NCBI RefSeq assembly: GCF_901933205.1
Contig: NC_044600.1
Coordinates: forward strand, 3,100,001 to 3,164,000
Length of the DNA stretch: 64,000 bases
Source: Camarhynchus parvulus
Lineage: Eukaryota; Chordata; Aves; Passeriformes; Thraupidae
Direction of reading: 5' to 3'
Part shown: piece after piece, positions 37,189-50,372 of the stretch
Layout: every line of letters begins with the position of its first letter
Position numbering within the stretch: the first letter of the stretch is position 1
Translations under genes and position numbers: made by a program
Notes under the pieces: generated by a model
Databases searched by the model: none
Seen by the model: only the letters and a program-made list of their open reading frames with translations
Told to the model about the DNA's origin: nothing

Positions 37189-37386
37189 CAGCAGGCAGAG
37201 CTTTCCCAGCAGCTCAGGGAGAGCATCCTGCCCCCTGCTCAGCCCTTTGGGGCACACCTGGGGTCCTGTGCCCAGTTCTGGGCTCCCCAGGACAAGGAGA
37301 CATGGAGAGGATCCAGAAAATGTTGATAAAGAGGATGAAGGGTCTGGAATATCTCCCTTATGAGGAAAGGCTGATGGAGCTGGGAA
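37189..37386 (+). mobile_element. CR1 LINE fragment, sense
   Basis: Sense CR1 features: 'cagcagctcagggagagcat', 'cctggggtcctgtgcccagt', 'tctgggctccccaggacaag', 'gaggatgaagggtctggaat', 'atctcccttatgaggaaagg' and 'ctgatggagctggg'. It is a middle portion of the 3' region that lacks the terminal tail. The 91-codon frame at 37140-37415 is a by-product of this element. Confidence 0.85.
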
Positions 37387-39017
37387 AGGAAATTAAACCC
37401 AGTACCTGGGTTTGATTCAGTTGTCTCCCAAGTGAAGTTGTAAACAAATGTGGAATTTAAAGGAGGATTAAAATATTTTGATTGATTCCATTCTGCATGT
37501 TCAATATCAATAGTTTAATTCCAGAGAGAATAATCTAAATAAAGTAGAGAGATCAGGATTAGATCAGGATCAATGTTCAGTTCAGGAGAACAACAGTATT
37601 TACTTGGGCTGACTGCTTGCATCCACTTTTCTATTGTTCTGTGGAAGTAATTAATTTTTAACTCTCTTTCAGTGTCTGCAGATGGTGTAAAAATCTCACT
37701 ACTGCCATTGGGAGGTAAGAATGAGCATCAAATATGGTTCTGTCTAATTCTATGTTTATGTGTATATAGAAGGAAGGGTATGCATATATATATTTATATT
37801 ATGTGTGAGGAGACTATCATTATCCATCAAAACTTAAAACTTTCAGGGGAATTCAGGACCCCTTTATTTACTGTCCATTTATGTACAAAGACTGTACTGA
37901 ATAATACAGAAAATATCTCCTGATATTTTCCTCATAATGGTAAAATTTTTATCTTTAATGTCAATTTTGAAACTTAGCTTACTTATCAGCCAATTCTCTG
38001 GCTTCATCTTGTACACTTCAAGCAAGAAAAGTCACCAAGGAATTTTGTAAAAGTTGTGGTAGTTCAGAAAGGTAAACGTCAGGCCAGGTTCATCTCTTGT
38101 TCTCAACTGTTCTCAGCATTAAAATTGATGAAGAGAGGATTTATCAGGATGAGAAGTACTCAGCCATAACATGCAGGAATCCAGGGCCCCATGCATGTCC
38201 TCATTTGTCTTTGTCTTTAGTCATTTGTCATTTATGGTCATTCCAGCTTTATGCAGCCATGGTTTGAGGTCTGTTTAGAAGGAGCCCCCATTGCACATTT
38301 GTAGAACCCCCTCTGAAATCTCTGAACCTTAATGAGGCTCTGCAGTCTCAAATTCACACTTAAATTTATGCAGGCCAGAGCATGCTCTTATGTACTGTCT
38401 TCATTACTTCTTCCAGTTAAAACACTTTTTTCCTAAGCGAGAAAAGAAAAATTTGTCCTATTTATTTGTTTATTTGTTTGTTTGTTTTTTAGTTTCCCAG
38501 AGAACAAAGTAATTGAAAATAACTTGAATTGTCAACAGCAATCTTGTGAATTTTCATAGTACTTTATATGAGGGTTAATCTGCTGATAAGAATCAATGCA
38601 GCTGATCATCTGATTAATTGAACTAAACTGTAATTAGGTGCTAATGAAGATCATTTGTAAGCATGTGGAAAGCATGTAATTCTTAAGTTTGATTTCTAAA
38701 GCTTGACAGTTTTCTGTTCTATTGATTTTTAGTTTTCTCTTTGTTTTGTTTGGGTAGGTTTCTGTTTGGAAAGAAATAGAGAGAGTAGAAAGTGAAAATT
38801 GTTTTGTAAGGAGGTTGAAACACGGCTGTGAACATCTCAAAGTGTGTTGGAAATTTGTTTTACTCTCTGATGGATGAGGAGGACAGAAAATTACCTGGAC
38901 CAAAGGTTATACCAGGAGTGCGCCCTTCATTTGCCAGCTGTTCCTTGTAGGAATTCCCACAGGGACCAGCTCTCCTTAACGTGAAGGTGTTGGAGCAGAG
39001 TCCCCTTCCAGCAGCTT
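37387..39017. other. Unique AT-rich noncoding DNA
   Basis: No gene or interspersed repeat recognised. It contains a (TTTG/TTTA)n simple repeat at 38461-38490 and an internal echo 'gatcaggattagatcaggat' near 37550. Confidence 0.55.
38461..38490. repeat. (TTTG/TTTA)n simple repeat
   Basis: Consecutive TTTA and TTTG tetranucleotides running into a T run. Confidence 0.85.
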
Positions 39018-39330
39018 GCTGATAAGTTCTGGTCTATTGGTATATTGGTTAATTCTCTAATCAATGATTGTATAATTATTGTAGAGTTAATTATCCAATT
39101 ACAGATTTAAGTTATGAAGTCCCATCTTGCTTGTTTTTCTCTCTTTATTCCACATTGTTTATACTCCTGGGCCTGAGATTTGGATCATTTGTCCTTGGTG
39201 CCCAGCTAGAGAAGGAATTGCATTGTCTCTCTACTCTGTGAAGAGATCTTACTATCCCCTAATATGAAGCTCAGAACTACACACTAAAGCAGCACAGAAT
39301 CTGAAAAACATAAAAGAGAAACCTGAGGCA
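39018..39330 (-). mobile_element. Partial LTR, same family as 30414-30849, inverted
   Basis: Read on the minus strand it starts TGATGCCTCAGG at 39330. It shares with the 30.4-kb LTR, in the same order, 'cagattctgtgctgctttag', 'tgtgtagttctgagcttca', 'ctctagctggg', 'accaaggacaaa', 'ataaacaatgtgga', 'gggacttcataacttaaa' and 'ccagaactta' (versus 'gcagaactta'). It carries about 35 extra bases before the last of these. The part of the family with the AATAAA signal and CA end is missing, so this copy is truncated in its 3' half. I cannot tell from the 39331 side whether it was a solo LTR or a 3' LTR. Confidence 0.8.
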
Positions 39331-40086
39331 TCACTCTCCAGGCTGTGCTGGTTGGGTTTGGTCAGCCTTAAGAGGAGAAGCCAAAAAGAACATCCAAACC
39401 AGCATAATTTAGGTATTTTGCTCTTTTGTAGCATCAAAATAAGGAGCAGAGATTTGTGAACAGAAAACTATAACTATGACTAGTCTTTGGGCAGCTTGAT
39501 GTCTGTTAGAAGCAAAAAAATAGCCCATACTTAAAAAATGATAAAACCAAATAAAGTCTGAAGAGAGAAAACTACTCAAATCCCATTAAAAATCAACTGC
39601 CTCTGATTTCACTCACACAAACAAGAAGTCTTGTTCTTGAAATTAAAGGTAATTGACATTTGTTTTCTTGTTTGGTTTCAATTTAAAATAATGATGCAGA
39701 GTTAATTCTCTGCTGTCTAATATCTGAGTCTTACACACACACAAAACCACAAAAATCTCATTTGCCCCAGGTTTGCCAGTTAATGATTTTGATCAGAGAA
39801 TTGCACTGTGGTTTCATTAACTCCAAAAAATCTTTTGGTTCTTGTGCTTATGCCAATTATAATTTGTTTTGATAAAGGCAGGACCTGCTGTACCAATCTT
39901 AGGGCCATTTCTCAGTGGAAAAACAAGATATTGAGTATTTCTGTTCAGCACAGCTACTGTTCCACAAAGTTAGAGTGAAGCATAGTTCTGTGCTTTCAAT
40001 AACTTGAATTGCTTGAAAATACACATAATTACAGGGGACTCAACCTTTCTTTAGTATGGGTTAGCATCCTGCTCTGTCAATAAGGC

Positions 40087-40107
40087 AATAATAATAATAA
40101 TAATAAC
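40087..40107. repeat. (AAT)n microsatellite
   Basis: Seven consecutive AAT/ATA trinucleotide units. Confidence 0.9.
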
Positions 40108-43100
40108 TTGAAAAAGTAGCAAAGCCATTTCGATACCATGATAAATGTTTCAGATAAATTGCTGGTTTATGCACTGACCTTCATGGTAGTGTTGGATGAT
40201 TATACCCAACTTGTCAAACAAAACAACAGCTTATGATCTCAAAAAAATTAAATTACCTCAGCATAATTTTTAAAAATGGGGGGGAAGAAAAGACAATAAA
40301 TGGAAATAGCTGTTCAGGTCGTGTCTTTATTAATAGCATGTCATTAAGCAAACTAAAAAAGCATGAACTGTGCCATATTTAGAGATTAAGTGGGAGCAGA
40401 ACCTCATTAGCTGTACCAGGAAATCTCAGTCAGATGGTGGCAGGGATGGGAGCACTTCACTGAGTGCATCTGTAGAGGCCATCCTGATTAAAGGGTCATG
40501 CAGACAAAAAAAGCACCTCGAGCACTACAATCTATTGGGCTGGCTTGGGCTTTGGGAGGGATTAAGGAGCTCCAGATCTCCTCCAAAATGGCCTCAAGCA
40601 GCTCCAGTGGTGAAAAGAAATAAAATATAGGCAAGGGTAGGCACAACAGCACAGAAAAGCCTTGATTTTTGAATATTTGATATTTTAGGCTAATTTATTT
40701 TGAGATATAAGTGCTGGCATCACTGCAACTGGGCTCGATCTTTGGACCTAGACTTGGTATAAAATAAGAGTAATTTCCTGGCTTTGCATATCAGGTGTGT
40801 TCTTTTTGCTCATATCAAGATTTTGAGAGCAAGGAACACGATTTTAAGCAACACACCACAAACTGGTGGGAATTTGTGCAACTTCTGCTGTAATTTGGAT
40901 GAAATAAATTGCTGATGACACCAAGATGTGCGTCCCGTAGTTAGTAAAATACCCAAGGATTACCCAAGTCCTTCCTTAGCAGGAGCAGATGATTAGGTTT
41001 TTGAACATGAAACACCTATGACTAGGAGAGATTACATCTATTTCTAGAACTATAAAGTTTGCTAATTGACCACATGGAGCTCAAGCTCCCCATAAGAGCA
41101 GGCAGGTTACCAGCCAGTTTTTTTCAGAAGGGAATCCAGTATGAGCCACCATTGCCTGTCTATAGTCCAGAAATACTGCAGTCTATCTTACAGCTGAAAT
41201 TTTTATACATTTCAGTAGCTGATGAGTTTTGTAATCAGTAAAGATGTCCCAATCCTCCAAAATGTAAACTCTTTTAAATAACTAAATTCACTGCATCTAT
41301 ATACTGTCCATAAAGACAAATAAAATGTAAATATTTCTCAGCTGAAATGCAGAACTGCTTAATCTCTCTCCTGGTGCCATATTTCACTTCAGCTGTGTCT
41401 GACTGCACATGGTTCTACCTATAAATAAAGTCATTAGATTGTCCACAGAGCCTTGCAGACATGTCTATAATCAGCAGTGTTATAATCCGAGCACTTTCTG
41501 CATTGGGAGTTTGATCTATACAAACACGAATACAATAGTAGAGGGATTTTAAAAGTCAAATAAATGTCACTGGAGTGCAGTAGTAAATGTGTCCAAGGAA
41601 TGTGCTACCTTAATTGAAAATTCAAATTACTGAGCATTGCTCCTTTTCAATAAAACATTCAGTGCTGTTGAATGAAAAATCAATAGCTGCTTTATAGTGC
41701 ATTTTTCTTAAGCAGTAGGCAAGAACTCAATTCCCCTTCAAAGGATTTTTATTCTTCTACCTTTAGTATTTACTTCTCTCCCTCTTTTTCTCTCTCTCCA
41801 CAGCAGAACGGTCTTCAGATTCTTTTGTAAGCCAAAACATACTTCACTGGCAAAATAAAACCAGAGCATGTGGTATTCAAATTTGTTAGCTATTGTTGTA
41901 GGTAAAGTCATTATAAAGTCAGGGGCTTGGGTACCTCTCTTTTTCCTGAGTGAACACTTAATTTAGACTGTGCCTACTGAGGTTTCAGGAAATACTCTAG
42001 TTCACATTGGGATAGGATAGGAATTTAATTTTAAGGCAGGAGCTTTGACATCCTTGTAGGGTAATTTGAGATTTGTCCTTGATATTCAGAGGGAAAAAAA
42101 CATGATAGAACAAATTTGTAAAATCTCAACAGGAAATGTTAAAAATGCGCTGGAGATTTGTAGGGAAAATGGAAAGGAAATTGTAAATGCCTGCTAAAGC
42201 AGAGATCTTTGTGGAATGTGAGGTTCTTGGGGGAGATTCTCCATGATGCTTGATAGAGGCTGAGTCCTCCTGTTGCTTTTGGTGTCTTCCCTGAGCATTG
42301 ACAGCTTCCACAGGGGCAGGCTCTGCATGAAGGGGCCAGCTCCTGGTGTCCCCTTCTGTTGTCACTGGATTCCTTGAGAGGGAGCACAGGGAGTTTTTGT
42401 GCTCTGCTCTTGGTACCTGCCCCTTCTCCCCTCCTTTTCCTGCACACCTGGGGGCCAGTGATGCTTTCCAGCAGCTCAGCCTGCAGCTCTGTGCCTCTGG
42501 GAGAGGACACACCACATTTCTGGGATTCCTGTCCCAGCAAACACTCTCATCCCCAGTGTAGAAATTGCTGCAATAATCTGCACGACAGTGATGAGAAACA
42601 TTTCAGATCTGCCATCTAATTTATGACAAGAAAAGCCCTCGTGTTACAAACTGCTGTACACAGAGGCTGTTGAGAGTTTGGAGTCAAAATTATATTAATC
42701 TTTGAGGGTAAGTATGGAGGAGGTCATTAAATTCCAGCATATAAATCACAAATATTGATTATTGCTGGCACTTGAATACATAGTGTCACTACATATGCCA
42801 TAGCCTGAAGTTGTGAATATATTGCACATTGCCACAGCTTTTTGAATTAATTCTGAGCATCCGTTGTTTTCTAAGAGAGGAGAGAGCAATGACAGTAAGT
42901 GTTACTTAGAGCATGAGCTCCCAGGGAAATGTGCCTTGCTAAAAGACCAGGAAAGAGCTTTAATTTAACTTTGCAGATCAAAATAATTCCTTGGAACATA
43001 GATGAAAACTGTGTGTGCCAGTACAGACTCGTTCATTTAAATGGAACTTGTCCTTTCATAGCGTTGCACTGATGTCACTTGGTAACAAGGATCATTAGTG

Positions 43101-44340
43101 TCTGAGCTAAAAATGAGACCAGGAAAAGAGCCAGTTCAAAGTATGCATTACAGCAGGAAAAGCACTGCTGCTGCATGTGCTGGAAATATCATTGCCTTTC
43201 CCCAAGATAAAGATTGCTTCTTCAGCTCAGCCCTTGTTGTTGTCCCCAGTGCCATAAACAGCTGGGGTGTTTTTCCCCTTTCCTTTTTGTTTTGTTTTGT
43301 TTTATATTCTGCAGCTTTTAAAATTAACAGGTGCTTCTGGAGAAGCATGAGCAGGCTTAGAGATGTAAAAATTCAAAAATACTTTAGAGACTGGGTGTGT
43401 GGGCTGATGCTGAAATTCTCCCAGGTGTAGCAAATGATGAAGATCTTATGGCTGGCCACCCAGAGGCAGAATCTAATCTGTGTTTGTGGTAACAGATGTA
43501 AATTCTGGAAGCTTTTTCAGTATCTTGTACAGTTTGTTTTCAACCGGCTCAAAATGAGAGCTTGATTTTTGACTCATCAGTGAAGTCAAAGAGTGATGAA
43601 AGAGCCAAGTCTGTTATTTTGTTCACTGCACAAAGTCAGTGTCCTTAAGTGACTTCTGACTTTTTCAGCCAACACATGATGCTTTTCTCTCTGTGCTGAG
43701 CAGATCCACGAGTGGCAAACCGAGTTCAGAGCAGGTTTGCTCTGCCTCTCCCTCCTCATCCCCCTGGCTCCCACGCCAGAGGCTGATTCCAGCACGGGGT
43801 GTATTGCCCAGGATATCCTGGGGGGGTTGGCTCTTGGAACACCTCGGTGTTGTGATCCTGTTCTGTTCACCTCCCAGAGTCAGAGCAAGTTCCTGTCCCT
43901 GTTCTCCCTGCAGCCCTGCTAGGTGTGCTCCCCATCTGAGCATCCCGCTTTCAATAAAGCAAAGCCAGGCACAGAATGCACCATGCTGCACTTCTGCTCC
44001 AGCCCCGCCCAGTCTGGGGACATCTGGCTCCATCTGAGTCCCTCTGCTCGGTGGTGGCAAGAGGAATTTGGGATGGGGAGGCTGGGGCAGAGAGGGAAAT
44101 GATGAAGGGTCATTCTTTCTGTGACATGGAGATGTGACTGCAGCATCATCCCAGCCTCCAATGGTGCAGACAGACACAGAGTTTAATTTCTTTCAGGAAA
44201 ATTTCCAAGCTCTTAATTCTCTCCTGAATCAATGTGAAAAATAGTTATTTGTAAAAGCAGCATGTGAATGGAAGAGTTTCTAGCCAACATAGGTTCCTAA
44301 TATTTTCTTATTTGGATGTCGAAATAGGTTTTTTCAGGTT

Positions 44341-44426
44341 GGTTTTTTGGCATTTTGGGTGTTCGGTTTTTGGTTTTTTGGGGGTTTGTTTGTTTGTTTG
44401 TTTGTTTTTTTGTTTTGTTTTGTTTT
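44341..44426. repeat. T/G-only low-complexity tract with (TTTG)n and (TTTTG)n
   Basis: Almost entirely T and G on the plus strand, with five or six TTTG units (about 44385-44404) then TTTTG units to 44426. It gives an artificial Phe/Cys/Val-rich open frame at 44264-44560. Confidence 0.88.
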
Positions 44427-45239
44427 CCCCAAGAAAAATCTATTGTACTTCACAGCAAAAAAATACTAATAAAAAACATGGAAGACAATCTACCACCAAT
44501 TGCAATAGGCCAGAAGAGATAAGCAATGGGAAAAAAATGAAAAAAGGAAGAAATACTTGATAAATTATTGGTAACAGTGAGGTAAGGTAACAGTGAAAGA
44601 TGGGTAAAATCCCAGTCTGGTTCTGAGCCAGTCTTGTTAACAAAACAACTCATAGAAGGTGATGTCTGGAGGGCAATAGGATTATAGGTCATCTTTAAAC
44701 TTGGCTTAACCTTGAAGAATTTAAGTCAGTGACTTTGTAAATAAGTTTAATCAAAATACCTTTCGTGTTTTTCAAATGTAAGTCAGAGATATATTCCTGA
44801 AAAATGGCAGGAGATGAGAAAATAGTAGTAATGGCAACTTTTCTTGGGGAAAGATGTGCAAGTTCTGAGAAGTAAGTAGTAAAAGAACGTAAAAAAATCT
44901 TAAATTTAAAATTTTATTGATTTTACTTTTAAGACAAAAAGAAATGCTTTAATTTTCCCCACATTTATTGTAACCTCCTAAAACTTAGATTTATTTATTT
45001 TTACTCTGCTGAGCTGTAGGCTTTCATTCTTTGTGATGCCTGTATCAAACAGGATAACTGAGAAGTGTTAAAAAAAATCAAATTGCTCAGAACATGTTTC
45101 CCCAGAGTGACATAAATCCTGGCATTTGAATGTTGTATTCTGTTCCCTTACCCTGAGCAGGAAAATGAATGGCTACAGCTAATACAGAATCTTATTGTCG
45201 AGCAATGCTGAACAGCTTCCTCAAAATTAATTTCAGACA

Positions 45240-45620
45240 AGACAAACGATGTGGAGGAGCCAAGCCAATCCCCCCATGACCTCCCCTGGAGGCTTTTCCA
45301 AAGTGCCACTGCTCCTGCTTGTAAAGCAAGAGCTGGGAGCTGTCAGGGCCAGAGCCAGGCGGCCGGGGCAGGCAGCCAGACCCCGCGGCTGCAGGAGCTC
45401 CAGACCCCGCTGCCGCTGCCAGATGTTTGCTCAGCCTCTTCCACGCGTGAGGATGAGGCTTTGGGAAGGAATTCCTGCCACAGCAAAGGTCCCCGAGTGG
45501 GATGGTTGGGAATATGGCTTTGCATCAGGTGCCTCTCAAATCCCTGGGGTGTGTGAGGGGCTCCCAGAGATGGCAGAGGGACAAAGGAGGAGCCCCACGT
45601 GAGAATTGCCCTGCCTGGGT
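45240..45620. promoter_or_regulatory. Isolated GC-rich CpG cluster
   Basis: Eight CpG dinucleotides lie in 45360-45447 (around 'ggcggccgggg', 'ccccgcgg', 'ccgctgccgctgcc' and 'cacgcgtg'), inside 380 bp of GC-rich sequence. The DNA on both sides is AT-rich and CpG-poor. It could be a small CpG island (alternative promoter or enhancer) or an unrecognised GC-rich repeat. Overlapping open frames on both strands (45249-45602 plus; 45343-45654 minus) have no recognisable domains and follow from the base composition. Confidence 0.35.
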
Positions 45621-46767
45621 TCTGTGGGAGGTGTAAGCTCAGATATGGCTGCACTGGATGTTGATACTGAGGTACTTTCTAAGTCTTATGGAATAGATTC
45701 ATATCTCTTTATATCCTGATTTTCTATTCTAAGATTCTGTTCTAAGAAGTGTGAGGAGAAAGGGAATCTGAGTGGTTTTGTGTCCATGTGATAACCATTC
45801 TAGAGTTTCCTTTTCCCCATTCCTATGAATCCCACAATGTGAGCACCAGAGAACAAGGAACAATAGCCAATAAACATTTCACATTGCAGGGGAAGGAATT
45901 AATCTATAACACCAAAATGTTTCTTCTTTCTGTCAATTCTTTTCTTTCTGTTAAACAATTTTAAATTTTTGCCTATTCAAGCATACGGGGCATTATAGCT
46001 GCTTTTAGAGCCTATACATGGCTTTGTTCTGCCTGATTTCAACATAGCCAGAACAAAATGTGCTAAACTGCATTAAGTATTAACATCAGAGGGTGGCCCA
46101 GCAGACCACATGCAGCTTTTAATTAGACTCATGCAATTGTGTGTGAGCTGGTTGGCTTGCAGAGAGTTAAATGAGAGCAGTTTGACCTTCTGGCTGCAGA
46201 GTGCTAAATGCTGTGGCACTCAAGCCATGGTCACACAAACCACCCTGCTCACCTTCCCATCCAAGCCAGCCCAGCGTGGCTCTTGCCAACTGGGCCAGGG
46301 GAACATTTGGAAAGGTGTGTTCAACAGTAGCCAGACCCCATCCTCTTAATTATGCAGCTTTCACCAGTGTGCTGCACTAAATCATCCCTGCCCAGGGGTG
46401 CTATAATTACTGCTGAATAGCCTGGTGCTGAATAACTTCATATACTGGAGGCAATAATTATTCCCAGAATGCAGCTGTTCCACTTTGCCTGTTTACTCCT
46501 GTTCTTCAGAAAAATTATCCCCTGACTTCAATGCTCTTCAGGGCACTTCTGGTCCTTGCTTTGAATATTTTGGTCACAAGCTCAGCCCTTTGAGAGTAAG
46601 CTAAAAGAATTCCTTAGAAGACTGAAATGGTAATGGAATAAATATCTTCAGTAGCTCTATAGAACATATTTTTAATTCTCTCATGGTCATGCTATTCATT
46701 TTAATTTAATCTCTACTGCCAACCCATTTCTTTTGAATTGCTCAAAATTCTTTTTTCCTGATTCGGA

Positions 46768-46784
46768 AAAAAAAAAAAAAAAAG
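46768..46784. repeat. Poly-A tract
   Basis: A run of about 17 A after 'gattcgg'. No retrocopy body recognised upstream. Confidence 0.85.
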
Positions 46785-49403
46785 AAAAGCTAAACTTACA
46801 AATCCCAGTAACCAAAGGTCACTTTTATCTTTAATATTTTAATAACCTATTAAAATTTGCATTTGCAACTGGAGGATTCCCATCAGATCCAGTGCAAGAT
46901 ATTGCTCCATTTCTTTCAGGCCCATGGTCCTTTGCTCGTTGTGTAAGTGGGAGCAGCTCATTGCTGTTATCCCCCTCTCTCCACTTAACTGCTTTTGTGA
47001 CATTTCTGTTGAATACTGTGGTGATGCTGGTGGTACCAGACTTTTCATTGATGTGTCAAAGGCTTTTCAAAAAGTTTATCCTGCAAATGCAGCTCTGACA
47101 GAAGAATTTTCTCCAGATGAGAGGCAATAGTTTTACAGAGTGGCATTAACATTAACCCTCTGAAGGGTTTAGCAACTGAAAATGTTTCAAAACTCTAAGA
47201 TATTATTTAATATAATTTTAATTATTTAAAATCTGCATCTCAGGGAAGTGATTTTCAATATTTTGCCTACTTTGCATTGGAAGTAGCCAGTTTAGAGTTA
47301 TAAATGTGCAGTGTTGATCTATCAGTTTGTGTCTGACAGTCTGGCCTCAGTGTCGTATGCTAATTATCTTGAGAAATAACCTTTGGGTCTCACTGTGATT
47401 TGACAATTAAATTTCACTTAATTTTGTTTACTATTGCCCGGCTTTAAGATGTGAAAAATACCCATATGAAAGGAATTAAGAGTTAAGTCTATACAGCCTC
47501 ACACTAAGCTGTCTGAAAATGGCCCCTGTGACCTCAGCAGTGTTTATTTGCCCAAGGTACAAAACTCCTTGTATGTGACCCCAAAGTGCATTTCTGCAGT
47601 TCTGTGCATGTTTAAATGTTGCAGTAAACAGTTAAACTCCTGAGAATAAGTGCAGAATGGATTCTATTACTTCAGCAGACACTCATTCTAAACCATATTT
47701 GCTTATAACCTTATCTGAATAAAGGCTGCCCTGGTTCTGAAATCTATAATGTTATTTCATTACCCTCACATTCAAACACGCATACAAATCTGACAAGCAG
47801 GAAATTCATTGGCTGAAAGCAACTTCCACTTCAGCAGCTGTATCTATTTTGGTTTATTGTCTTGGAGGCTGTGTCAACGAGCATCCCTATTCGAGTGTTC
47901 AGTATTCAAGTGCTGAAGTTTTTGATTGGAAGCAGACTAATATTAATCTTCAGTTATCAAAAAGTCTAATTCATCATCTATTTTCCCAAGTCCCCTGTAA
48001 AAAGAGCTGCCTTTTTTTTTCTTTTGTATGTCTGACAGAAATTCATTTTTATTTGCTGAAGAAAGATTTTATTTAAACAAAATCACCACCCTCAGAACAG
48101 GATATGAAACTAAAGAACTTAAGTGTCTGATGTTATGGCATGTGAAATCAAAAGCATCCTCTGTACCTTGGAGACCAGACCTATCAGACCAAAGTCAGGT
48201 AAACTAATTAGTGTTGAGCAAAGAACATTTTCTATATCATGGCTCTCTGGGCTAATTTCACCCCTTTTGAGCTACTCATTATACAGAACTCCTTAAATCA
48301 GTAGGACACAAGGCACTGTACTGAAAGCAAGGTCAGTGAAACCAGACTCTTTTGGGATATAATGAATGGAGACAGAATTCTCCAAGAGATCTTCCTAATG
48401 TATGTCAGGAGCACAACAGATCACTGAATAGTGATTATGTATCTGTAGGTCTATTGTTTTTTTTTTTTTTACTCCCAACTACTCTTTCCATATTTTCTTC
48501 TTGAACATTTCTAAACTGAATTTGAGGGTTTATCAGGAAATTCTCATTATCAAACTCTCTCTTCAAGGGAAAAAGATAAAGGTGCACACACGGAAAAAAA
48601 TTAGGAATATGTTCCTGTTGGGTTAAAACTTGAAGTTGATGAGCAGCCATCCACAAGGATTCCTGATTTTATGGAGGTATGTTTTTTATGGATATTCTTA
48701 ATTGCAGAATTCCTTCATCATGTGGGCTGTCTGAACATGCAGGAAGAGTGCAGCAAACTCCAGTAAACTCTTCACAGGCAGCCGAGTTGCTGACTCATCC
48801 TAATCTATATTTTATCTTTTTTTATCTCTAGTAAAGTCTGTGTCTCAGTGTGGAGTGAGATAACACATCCAAATCATCCCAGATGCATAAGCAGAGAGAT
48901 TATAAATTCCTTCAGAAAATCCAAAGAACAGGCAGGACTTATTTTGAATAAAAGAAGAATTGATTGTTTTCAGCAAATAATGGAAAACCCCAAAGCAGAT
49001 TTGTATAATTTATAAATAAATACTACAGCTGGTGCTAGCCACTAAATAGTCCATCTCAATAGTTACAAGAGTTTTGCTTTGGGGTTTAGGTGGTATTTGT
49101 CAAAAAATATTTCAGTTAAGAAAATAGAAAAAAGGAAAAAAAAAGAAACCAACTAACCAAAGAAAAGGATAAGTAGCTTAAAAGAGAAATCTAACACTTA
49201 AGAAATATTACATATTTTCCATGGAAATCATATAAAAATTCTCACTGACTGTGTATTTTGGATGCACTGATATTTATTGAGTCTTGAAGTTAATGTCATG
49301 TAAAACCAGGCAAGAAAACAAAAATGAATAGTGCATCTTAATACAAATTATCCATTAGATTTCAGAGATGTGCTTGACCCATCAGTGTCTACTAACTCTG
49401 TGA

Positions 49404-49444
49404 AATCATTTTTGTTCCTTTGTAGAATCATTTTTGTTCCTTCA
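49404..49444. repeat. Tandem duplication, 22-bp unit
   Basis: 'aatcatttttgttcctt' at 49404 recurs exactly at 49426. Confidence 0.88.
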
Positions 49445-50302
49445 GATTTATTTCCTATTTGAGAAGCATGACTTGTCCATACTGAGCATGAGAAGCAAAT
49501 CTTTTTTGTTATACAGAGCACAAATTGGTAATCTGGAAAAAGCAAATATCTATATACATTTCTGATTTATGTCTGAAGACAAATATGAAGAAAATATTTC
49601 ATTTAGCATAACCTTGTCAGTGTTTTGCAGGCTGCCTTCAGTCACAGAGGTACATGCACCACTATGGTCTAGTCTGTCTCTAATGATTTTTGATCCTTAA
49701 GAAGCTATTTTTCTATGAACTGCTAAAAGATTTTATACCCTGAAGTACCTCTACTTTCACCATTCATAACTAAATTGGAACACTCAATTTTGAAGTAATA
49801 GTTAGTGTGATTTATTATTTACCAAGGCAGCAATGAAGAAATGTATTTGAAAAGAAGCCAGTAGCAAATTACAATCGATTTGCACAATATAACAAATAAA
49901 ATGTTTTAGGGAGGCAGAGTTGCTGCTTGAAATGATATGTGATCCATAATAATATTTCCAAGATGTCTGCTTCTTTATTACTGTCAACAATTCATTAATC
50001 ATCTTCCTACAAAGAAAGCAACTCACCCTTCCCCCTGGTTCAGACATCTAAGAAAGTGCACATTGTGGCTCTGGGGTTTGCACCCATGTTGTACAAAATG
50101 CTGTTGTTTCAGTAAAATAAACATGCAGAACTTCTAGGTGGCCATTTATGTGCCTTTGGGGTGAAGGCAGGGAAAGTTACTTATCCTGTGACAGAATCAC
50201 ACTATGATTATGGCTATATATATGGTGATATATGGTTGTTTTCCAATAAGGTAAAAGAGTTATATATGGATAATTTTTATAACCAAAAAAGAGGAAAGAT
50301 TC

Positions 50303-50372
50303 AAATCACAGAATCAGAAATTTAGGTTTGGAGGGACCTTAAGATCACACAGTTCCAACCTCCTTCCCATGT
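50303..50372 (-). mobile_element. CR1 LINE 3' tail fragment, diverged
   Basis: 'aaatcacagaatcagaaatt', 'taggtttggagggacctt' and 'aagatcacacagttccaacc' form an antisense CR1 3' end. Only about 70 bp are left, with several substitutions. Confidence 0.85.

Larger units (their letters stand above)
39331..50302. other. Unique noncoding DNA, 11 kb
   Basis: No gene or interspersed repeat recognised. GC-richer blocks lie at 42270-42560, 43665-44177 and 45240-45620; the first two produce long overlapping open frames on both strands, which is expected where stop codons are rare. The rest is AT-rich, with simple repeats at 40087, 44341 and 46768. At 45980-46480 there are AT-rich, repeat-free stretches with TAATTA-type words that could be regulatory; conservation is untested. 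Confidence 0.5.

Noticed and set aside
42126..42540. Two overlapping minus-strand frames of about 130 codons
   Set aside because: Alternative frames of the same GC-rich block, no recognisable domain, and plus-strand frames open as well.
43665..44177. 170-codon minus-strand open frame in a GC-rich block
   Set aside because: Long frames are open on both strands here (43693-44037 plus, 43919-44161 minus), as expected from few stop codons in GC-rich DNA. The protein is low-complexity and unrecognised.
45249..45602. 117-codon frame with an Arg/Ala-rich stretch in the CpG cluster
   Set aside because: Overlapped by another plus-strand frame and a minus-strand frame. The Arg richness follows from CpG-containing codons, and no family is recognised.
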